Positions 57,505 through 64,000 of a DNA stretch of 64,000 bases are shown in pieces. Position 1 is the stretch's first letter; each line of letters opens with the position of its first letter. Both the position numbers and the translations under genes were made by a program. The stretch is taken from the NCBI GenBank assembly GCA_950097015.1, contig CATNEN010000039.1, positions 6,526,501 through 6,590,500 on the forward strand, written 5' to 3'. The notes under the pieces were generated by a model. It did no database searches and was not told the origin of the DNA. It worked only from the letters and a program-made list of their open reading frames with translations. This DNA comes from Macrostomum hystrix. Lineage: Eukaryota; Platyhelminthes; Macrostomidae.

Positions 57505-58818
57505 ATGGCTAAGCTGCCGGACAGTGATCACTATGCGTCACTGATTTGCAGGGTCTGCTTTGGCGAGTTTGAAGACCCTCGAGCTCTGCCGTGCCTGCAC
57601 ACCTTCTGCCTGAAGTGCCTGCTGGGCGTCTTCAATAGCAACAATGGCGCCCTCGCCTGTCCCTGCTGCCGAGAGTCCTGCAGCATCCAGCCGCAGGATC
57701 TTCGGAAGGATTTTCGCATCGCCAGGATGCAGGAGCTCCGACCGCTGATGGATATGGGCCTGGAGGTGCTGGAACAAAAGGCACAAAGTCTACTCAACAG
57801 CCTGCAGTCGACCAGACAGCTGCGACAGGTGAATCGCGAATGCGATGAAAGTCTGCGAGCGCTGCTTCGCGAGCAGTTCGAAATGGACAAGATCTTCGAC
57901 GCCTACCTGGAGCGCTGCCAGACAGTCATCAGGGACCAGCGAGCTGTGGTTCGCAAGTGCGTCCTGGGGAAAGAAAGTTAGAATGAGATTTGATCTACGA
58001 GACTAATGGCTTTTTGTCATGATGTTCTTCTTCTATGCGCTGTCAATTTTGCCACTGTTTGTAAGGAAGTTAATGGAGTATCCTTACCCATCATCAATCT
58101 TTTCTATCCCCCAAGAACCCCTGATTGGCTGGAGTAGCCTCGCCACTCGCCAATATTTTCTACCCCCCCAGAATCCCTGATTGGCTAGAGTTAGAGAAAG
58201 GAAGAGACAGAGTTAGAGATTTGCACCCGCCAGACGCCCTGATTGGCTGGTCGCCAGCTAACGATAGCGAGAATCGATATAAATTGCGAACGATAGTCAT
58301 CATTCTGCCAACTAAAGCAGATACGGGACAGTCCTGAAAAAATCGTGCTCTGACGCATTAGAAAAGCGTCATTGATCTTCTTCATTCATCATGACTGTCA
58401 TTTCTCCACTATATACAATTATTGTGTGAAAATTCATCCTTCAAGAGCCATCGAAGAGAGCCGCTCGGAGCTGCAGGTGCGCCGCCGCTGGGCGATTGAC
58501 TCACTGGAGCTTCGCAGCATCTCTGAGGCGATGCTGCAGTACGTTGGGAACGAAAATCGCCAGCTGATGGTGCAGGACGCGGTGTCCCGGTTCCGCCAGT
58601 GCGCCGCTGAGCCGTTGGTACCGGAGCCTATTCTGTCGCAGCAGCAGCCGACAAGGGAGTCGGTCTGCTCGGAGCTCAGAGCAGCTCTGGCCCAGATCGA
58701 TGTCGCCGATGTGAACGGCGGCTACGCCGAGATGTACCAGCTCAGCATGGAGATTCGCTCCGAGCAGGCGAGCAGCGGCGAGCAGGAGGAGCTGAGCGGC
58801 GACCGGGCCGACTTCTGA
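57505..58818 (+). CDS. RING finger / coiled-coil protein, TRIM-like
   Basis: RING proteins are usually E3 ubiquitin ligases that bind E2 enzymes. Exons 57505-57956 and 58446-58818 join in phase (AA|GTGCGT donor) to 274 aa. The C3HC4 RING spans about residues 15-55: CRVC, then CLH, FC, LKC and CPCC in order, with PRALPCLHTFCLKCL matching the family core. A charged Leu/Gln/Arg-rich segment (about 65-185; LMDMGLEVLEQKAQSLLNSL, RECDESLRALLREQF) is a likely coiled coil. No B-box or C-terminal TRIM domain is visible, so it is a short RING-coiled-coil type. The acidic C-terminus ends GDRADF. Its target is unknown. Confidence 0.8.
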
Positions 58819-58923
58819 GTTCAAAGTCAGCCCGGATATTCGGCTGCCAGGTTCTTTGGTGAATTAATCACAGTTCAACTCTTAGAGGCACTTCTGTGCC
58901 GATACCCGAATCCAGCGCTTTGG

Positions 58924-59060
58924 GCCGTCATCCCATAGTCCTAAAGTACACTTGGCCTTCATCCCATAGTCCTAAAGTACACATGGCCGTCATCCCATAG
59001 TCCTAAAGTACACATGGCCGTCATCCCATAGTCCTAAAGTACACTTGGCCGTCATCCCAC
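58924..59060. repeat. 31-bp tandem repeat downstream of the RING gene
   Basis: Four to five copies of a unit containing CATCCCATAGTCCTAAAGTA followed by CACATGGCCGT, with degenerate copies to about 59120; possibly within the 3' UTR. Confidence 0.85.
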
Positions 59061-59324
59061 GTTCTTAAAAGTACACTTGGCCTTCATCCCACTGTCTAAA
59101 TAGCGTACACATGGCTGTCATCTACTGTCTTAAAAACTTTTTTTCAATGTTATCTCACTGTCTTCCAGTCCATCTCACATGGACTATCTCACAGTCTATT
59201 CTAATCTCACCTGACCAGTACCCAAATGCAAAAGTGACGAATGTTGTACCAAAAGAAGTTAAGTATTACAACTTTTCTGCAAGCAGCAACAGAAAATTTA
59301 CCCGATGCATTTTTTCATATTTTT

Positions 59325-59330
59325 AATAAA
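59325..59330 (+). terminator. possible poly(A) signal AATAAA for the RING gene
   Basis: AATAAA about 510 bp after the RING stop, in A/T-rich sequence before the retrotransposon. Distance makes the assignment weak. Confidence 0.3.
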
Positions 59331-59497
59331 TCCTCTAAAATTCATGATAAAATTTCAATTTTCAATTTTATGTTCTGATATCTTTCTTAACAGCAATATT
59401 GCATTAAGTTTGGTGTGTAAATACATTTAAGAAACTCATATCAAACTGAGCTAAGCGCTCCACAGCCTCTGGAGCGGCAAAGCGTCGTAGGCGCTTA

Positions 59498-60862
59498 ATG
59501 GCCCACGGCAAGCCGGCTCCATCGACCGAGGACCGGGCCCAGGCCAGAGGGGCCGAAGGGGCTCTGCCTAGGGCGGGGGCTGGGGCGGGGGGCCTTGCGC
59601 CTCCTGCCCAGGCTCCTGCACGGGGCGGAGCCCACGACGCCCCGAGGCCAGGGTCGCGGGCCAAGGAGGTCCCGGCGCCCATCCGGACGGCGGCTCGGCC
59701 TGAAGGAGAAGCGGAGGCAGAGGGCCCTGTGCCCACCGCCGACGCTGATCCCGAGGGTGGGGTCGCCACCGGACAGGGCCCGGGACCACATGCCACCTAC
59801 GCCGCCATCGCACGTAGGCAACCTGCCGTTGTCATCACCGACAGAGACGGAAAAAGGCTGAGCAGCGAACAGCTCAGCAACATTTGCCGCAACATAGATG
59901 CTATGCTGTGGCAACTTCAACTGAAGGGCGAGCCCCTGGCGTTCGGCGCAAGCGCTACCAGGGAATCGTGCTTCGTCGTCTGGCCCGGCGACGCGGAATC
60001 AGGGCGGCGGCTCCTTGAGTTGCTGCCCACGCAGAGCTGGGCGGCTGGCCTCGACTTCCTCCGGGAGAACGAGCCACCAAAGACCAAGCGACACCGCATT
60101 TTCGTCCCGGCGAAAAGTGTCGTCACCAGCGCTGAGGACCTCCGCATGGGCCTCATCGCGATGAACCGGGAGCTGCCGACAGCGGGCCTGATCGTGCACC
60201 GCACGATCCTGCGCCCCGATGGCACCGGGTTCACCGCCATTCTGGGCCTGTCCGAGCAATGGACACGCCGATACCCAGATGGCGCCAACATCTGCATTGG
60301 TCTGTGGAAGACCAAAATCTTCGCCTTCGAGGCAGATAAAACTCGAGGTCAGACCGGGCCCACCACCGTACCGGCCACTGAAGGGTCCTCGGACCCCGAG
60401 GTTGGGACTGGGGGCAGGGCCCAGTCGTCTCGCCAAAAAAGGCCAGAGCGTGCCATCGCTGGCAGCTCTGAGCGTCGCCCCGCGCGCATCACAAAGCGCC
60501 GGGGCCTTCTCCAGCGGGCCTCCGAGGTGGTGCGAACCGCCAGGATGGCCCAGCTGCGCGCTGAGATGCGCGGTGGCCCACCGGGGCAGGCGCCGCAACC
60601 AAGGGCTACGGGGGAGGCCTCTAAGGTGCCCAGCTCCATCGAGCAGGGCCCTTCGAGCGCCCCTCCCACGGCCCAGGGTGCGGTGTCGGCACCGGTTGAG
60701 GGTGACTCTGGGCCTGGGCTCGGGGCCGGGGGTGGGGACTGGGCGGCTGACCCCGTCGAGTTCCCGCCTCTGGCTCGGGGCCGGGGCACGGAGGAGCCCA
60801 TGGCTACCGACATCGACCCGGAGGAGGAGGACCGCCTTCTGGCTGAGTCCCCCTCCAAGTAG
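59498..60862 (+). CDS. retrotransposon ORF1 (RNA-binding/Gag-like) protein
   Basis: Intact 454-codon frame from the ATG at 59498 to TAG. ORF1 proteins of non-LTR elements bind element RNA and form the RNP. The N-terminal third is Ala/Pro/Gly-rich and disordered. The middle (about residues 150-285) is folded-looking: LCFVVWPGDAESG-like strand, HRIFVPAKSVVTSAEDLRMG, GLIVHRTILRPDGTGFTAIL, NICIGLWKTKIFAF. This resembles the unnamed domain (DUF4780-like) of many invertebrate LINE ORF1s. There is no CCHC zinc knuckle. The C-terminal third is basic then acidic and low complexity. ORF2 starts 12 bp after the stop in the same frame. Confidence 0.8.
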   Translation: MAHGKPAPSTEDRAQARGAEGALPRAGAGAGGLAPPAQAPARGGAHDAPRPGSRAKEVPAPIRTAARPEGEAEAEGPVPTADADPEGGVATGQGPGPHATYAAIARRQPAVVITDRDGKRLSSEQLSNICRNIDAMLWQLQLKGEPLAFGASATRESCFVVWPGDAESGRRLLELLPTQSWAAGLDFLRENEPPKTKRHRIFVPAKSVVTSAEDLRMGLIAMNRELPTAGLIVHRTILRPDGTGFTAILGLSEQWTRRYPDGANICIGLWKTKIFAFEADKTRGQTGPTTVPATEGSSDPEVGTGGRAQSSRQKRPERAIAGSSERRPARITKRRGLLQRASEVVRTARMAQLRAEMRGGPPGQAPQPRATGEASKVPSSIEQGPSSAPPTAQGAVSAPVEGDSGPGLGAGGGDWAADPVEFPPLARGRGTEEPMATDIDPEEEDRLLAESPSK

Positions 60863-60874
60863 ACCTCTGTCTGC

Positions 60875-63472
60875 ATGATGATCCCCGGAATATCATGCCT
60901 GCAAGTTAACACCCAGCACTGCGTGGCAGCATCAGTCAATCTGATGCGCACGACAGAGCGCACGATGCCGGGCCTTGTACTTGTGCAGGAGCCCTGGTTA
61001 TCAAAAAACAAGCCAAGTAACATTCCTGCTGGCTATGACTGCTTCTGCATGGCAGACTCTGTCCGCCCTAGATCACTGATCTATGCTGCAAAAGCCTTAA
61101 ATGCGTGGATGAGACCCGATCTCTCTAACGGGGACATCTGCGTCATCCAATCTGCACACATTGTGCCCAACAAGTTGACCCTCGTGGCATCCGCCTACCT
61201 GGCAGGCGACGCCCCCGTGGTCAGCGATACCCTCGTCGCCCTCTGTGATTTCGCCAGGGCACGAAATTTTGAGCTGCTCCTCGCGGGAGATGCAAACTCG
61301 CATCACACCCACTGGGGTAGCTCAAAAATCAATGACCGCGGCGAAGAGCTCCTGGCCTTCGTTAGCGGCACGCCTCTTAACTTCTGCAATGTGGGCAACA
61401 CGCCCACGTTCGACAATGGGCGGTGGGCTGAGGTGCTTGACGTCACCCTGGCCTCACCCGGCATCCTCCCAAGGGTGCTGGGGTGGGAGGTGTGGGAGAC
61501 CGAAAGCTCGCTCTCGGACCACCGCTTCATTCGCTTCAACATCGGTACCCCCGATAAGAAGCAAAAGCCTATTTGGAGGCGTAATGTCAGAAACACCGAC
61601 TGGCCCGTGTTCAGCCAAAAGCTGCATGAGGGCCTTCGGGATTCCGACCCCTCCATGGCCATGGCAACCACGCAGGACCTAGATGGAGTGGCTGCCCTGC
61701 TGGGCGGCGCCATCACAGAGGCCTACGAAATGGCTTGCCCGCTCAAAGCCTACAAAGGCAAAAAATCGGCCCCCTGGTGGAACCCCGAGCTCGGAGTCCT
61801 GAGACGCCGAGCAAAGGCTCTCCAGAGGAGGATGAAAATCTCGCACGACCCTGATGACAAAGAGGCCTATACTCGCGCCATCCATGAGTTTAAGGGCCGG
61901 GTCAGAAGGGCAAAAGCGGACAAGTGGCGACAATACTGCGAAGGGCTTGAGGGCTCGCGGCCCACGGCCCGCGTGGTAAAGGCGCTCACCAACGACCGCT
62001 TCTCCAAGCTCTCATCGATCAAAAAGCCAGACGGCTCGATCACGGAGCGCCCGGAGGAAACGCTCGAGCTTATGCTAGGGCATTTCTTCCCGAGTGTACC
62101 GGCGCACTTTGGCCCAGACGACCACTCACGTGGAGGTCAGGGCCTGGCTCAGTCACTCGTCACGAATGACCGCATCGTTCGCGCGGCAAAGTCATTCAAC
62201 CCTTTCAAAGCACCTGGGCCAGATGGTATTTATCCGGCCTTTTTGCATGAAGCGGTCAAAAATGGCCGCTTCCTCCATCTCCTCTGCAGACTTCTACGGG
62301 CCTGCATCGTGCTGGGCTATGTACCAGCGCTGTGGCACGAAGCCCGGGTCGTCTTCATCCCGAAGCCCGCCAAAGGCGACTATCGCTCGGTCAAGTCCTA
62401 TCGCCCGATAAGTTTGACTTCCACCTGCCTCAAGCTCATGGAAAGACTGGTGCTTTGGCGCCTTCTTACTGTAGAGCTAGGGCGGGCCCCGCTCTCCCCA
62501 AACCAGCACGCCTTTCGGGCGGGCCGGTCCACGGAGAGCGCCCTCCACTGCATCGTGGAGACTCTCGAGAAGGCAGTGCTGGGCAGCGGTTTTGCCCTGG
62601 CTGTCTTCCTAGACATTGAGGGGGCCTTCGATAACGTTGTTTTCGAAGCTTTTGAGGAGGCCCTGGTCTCCAGGGCCACTCACCCCCACCTCGTTCGCTG
62701 GGTCATGTACATGATCCGGCATCGCCACGTGGTGGCCCACCTCGAAGGAAGGCTGCTCTCGGCACCTGTCCTAAAAGGAGGGCCCCAAGGCGGCGTCCTC
62801 ACCCCACTGCTGTGGAATCTCGTCATGGATGAGCTGCTGAAAAGCACTCGTCCTGACCCAGTCCTGAAGGTGGGATATGCCGACGATGTGACCGCCATCT
62901 GCGCGGGCCCCTCGGCGGAAACCACCAGAGACCTCATCCAGGGCTTTATCAACAGGGCGGTGCGCTGGGCGGACCAATACGGGCTCCGACTCTCTGAGTC
63001 CAAGACCGTTGCGGTTATGTTTACCAGCAAACTGCTCTGGACCATTAAGCCTCTGACTCTCTATGGCAAGAATATTGCCATGGAAAAGCAGGTCCGGTGC
63101 CTTGGTCTCGTGCTAGACCATAGGCTTAACTGGACCCCACACATCACCACAAAGGCCAAGAGGGCCCTGGCCATACTGGCGCAAGTCAGGCGTGCCGTGG
63201 GCACCACTTGGGGGCTAACCCCCAAGAACCTTTGGTGGATTTACACGGCGATCATTAGACCGTCCGTCGCTTACGCTGGCCTCATCTGGGCCAGCGCCAT
63301 GGGCATCCAGAAAAACCTGGAGGCGCTTTATAGGGTGCAGGGCAGAGCCTGTCGTATGACGCTGGGCGCCCCACCCTCCACTCCCTTCGAAGGCATGAAT
63401 GCCTTCCTCAACGCTACACCCATTGACCCATTATCAAAGGGGAAGCGGCCAAGTCCACCCGGCGTCTTCTAG
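60875..63472 (+). CDS. retrotransposon ORF2: AP-endonuclease and reverse transcriptase, frameshifted before RNase H
   Basis: ORF2 nicks target DNA and primes reverse transcription there. Endonuclease landmarks: QVNTQHCVAA near the start, LVQEPW (catalytic Glu, about residue 39), GDANSHHTHWGS (about 138-149), VLDVTLAS and SDHRFI (about 214-219). RT landmarks: VFIPKPAKGDYRSVKSYRPI (about 490-510), NQHAFRAGRSTESAL, VFLDIEGAFDN (about 576-586), GGPQGGVLTPLLWNL, and the YADD catalytic box near residue 667. The frame is open for 865 codons then ends at TAG (63470). Sense resumes in the next frame from about 63442, so one base is probably missing between 63424 and 63445. Confidence 0.92.
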   Translation: MMIPGISCLQVNTQHCVAASVNLMRTTERTMPGLVLVQEPWLSKNKPSNIPAGYDCFCMADSVRPRSLIYAAKALNAWMRPDLSNGDICVIQSAHIVPNKLTLVASAYLAGDAPVVSDTLVALCDFARARNFELLLAGDANSHHTHWGSSKINDRGEELLAFVSGTPLNFCNVGNTPTFDNGRWAEVLDVTLASPGILPRVLGWEVWETESSLSDHRFIRFNIGTPDKKQKPIWRRNVRNTDWPVFSQKLHEGLRDSDPSMAMATTQDLDGVAALLGGAITEAYEMACPLKAYKGKKSAPWWNPELGVLRRRAKALQRRMKISHDPDDKEAYTRAIHEFKGRVRRAKADKWRQYCEGLEGSRPTARVVKALTNDRFSKLSSIKKPDGSITERPEETLELMLGHFFPSVPAHFGPDDHSRGGQGLAQSLVTNDRIVRAAKSFNPFKAPGPDGIYPAFLHEAVKNGRFLHLLCRLLRACIVLGYVPALWHEARVVFIPKPAKGDYRSVKSYRPISLTSTCLKLMERLVLWRLLTVELGRAPLSPNQHAFRAGRSTESALHCIVETLEKAVLGSGFALAVFLDIEGAFDNVVFEAFEEALVSRATHPHLVRWVMYMIRHRHVVAHLEGRLLSAPVLKGGPQGGVLTPLLWNLVMDELLKSTRPDPVLKVGYADDVTAICAGPSAETTRDLIQGFINRAVRWADQYGLRLSESKTVAVMFTSKLLWTIKPLTLYGKNIAMEKQVRCLGLVLDHRLNWTPHITTKAKRALAILAQVRRAVGTTWGLTPKNLWWIYTAIIRPSVAYAGLIWASAMGIQKNLEALYRVQGRACRMTLGAPPSTPFEGMNAFLNATPIDPLSKGKRPSPPGVF

Positions 63473-64000
63473 ATGCGGGGATCTCCTTCCAGAACGTGCG
63501 AGCCTTCCCGAAGCGCTTCCTTCTGCCTCACTCTGACCTTTGCCTGAAAACTCTGGGCGAGTGTGGAGGGCTCACCATCCTTTCGGACGGGGCCCCGGCC
63601 ACTTTACTCCGGAGCCACAGGTACAAAGTCAGCATCTCCCCTCGTAATGAGGTAAAGGACTGCTGGGATGACCCGGCAGTCCACTGTTACACTGACGGCT
63701 CTCTGATGAACGGTAAATCGGGATTCGGAGTGTGCGTCGCCTCGGGTGGTGAGGTCCTCTGGACCCACTCCCAATACTGTGGCAAGAGCTCTAGCGTTTT
63801 CCAAAACGAAGTGCTCGCCATCAGCTTCTGTGCGGCTGAGCTGCGCCAGAGGCAGCTGGCTGGTCGGAGGATCTTTTTTCACTCCGACAGTCAAGCAGCC
63901 CTCAAGGCCCTCAGCCGCTGCACCTCTCGCTCCAGAACCACCTTGGACTGCAACACCCAGTTAAACGGGTTGGCGCAGTCTAACAAGGTGGAGCTGCTGT
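63442..64000 (+). pseudogene. frame-shifted RNase H portion of ORF2, continuing past the edge
   Basis: The frame starting GAA at 63442 (EAAKSTRRLLDAGISFQNV) is open to the window end. It has RNase H landmarks: YTDGSLMNGKSGFGV (first Asp), FQNEVLAISFCAAEL (Glu), FFHSDSQAALKAL (second Asp). In an intact element it would be fused to ORF2. A single sequencing or assembly error could also explain the break. Confidence 0.85.

Larger units (their letters stand above)
59440..64000 (+). mobile_element. APE-type non-LTR (LINE) retrotransposon with RNase H, 3' end outside window
   Basis: A GC-rich block begins abruptly near 59450 in A/T-rich surroundings. It carries ORF1 (59498-60862), ORF2 with endonuclease and reverse transcriptase (60875-63472) and an RNase H domain in a shifted frame up to the edge. 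APE plus RT plus RNase H points to the I/LOA/R1-like group. The exact 5' end is not visible, and the 3' UTR and tail lie outside. Only one frame break is seen. Confidence 0.92.

Overview
The window is eukaryotic: genes are split into many short exons with GT-AG introns, often only 45-200 bp, in an A/T-rich background with GC-rich coding exons. Exon content (neuregulin with Ig, EGF and transmembrane exons, adenylyl cyclase, ETS-like factor, rhodopsin-class receptors, UDP-GlcNAc pyrophosphorylase) makes it a bilaterian animal. The compact introns, extreme minisatellite load and divergent receptors suggest an invertebrate, possibly a flatworm such as a macrostomid; the taxon is inference only.

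Layout. 1-7241 (+): 3' two thirds of a membrane adenylyl cyclase whose second catalytic domain has lost key residues. 7242-11723: gene-free, two minisatellites, then probable neuregulin promoter/5' UTR. 11724-24740 (+): a neuregulin-like ErbB ligand with two frame-incompatible alternative transmembrane exons separated by a 2 kb minisatellite. 24741-28602: gene-free, mostly a 16-bp minisatellite. 28603-33182 (+): divergent ETS-like factor, with a hAT-type miniature transposon in intron 2. 33183-36487: gene-free, with a TTAA-flanked miniature transposon. 36488-40098 (+): complete UDP-N-acetylhexosamine pyrophosphorylase (505 aa). 40099-47743: gene-free, with a second transposon copy, a 42-bp and a 19-bp minisatellite and a broken inverted receptor exon. 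47744-51460 (+) and 56031-54622 (-): two convergent paralogous orphan GPCRs. 57505-58818 (+): RING/coiled-coil protein. 59.4 kb to the right edge (+): APE-type non-LTR retrotransposon with RNase H and one frameshift.

Roughly 18-19 kb of the 64 kb (my estimate) is tandem repeat with 15-47 bp units, much of it inside introns. Two tRNA-derived SINE families (A and B) are scattered on both strands. The genes do not form one pathway; neuregulin, cyclase and GPCRs are all cell-signalling components, but nothing in the sequence links them functionally. Exon borders below come from reading frame, phase matching and family similarity, with no transcript data.
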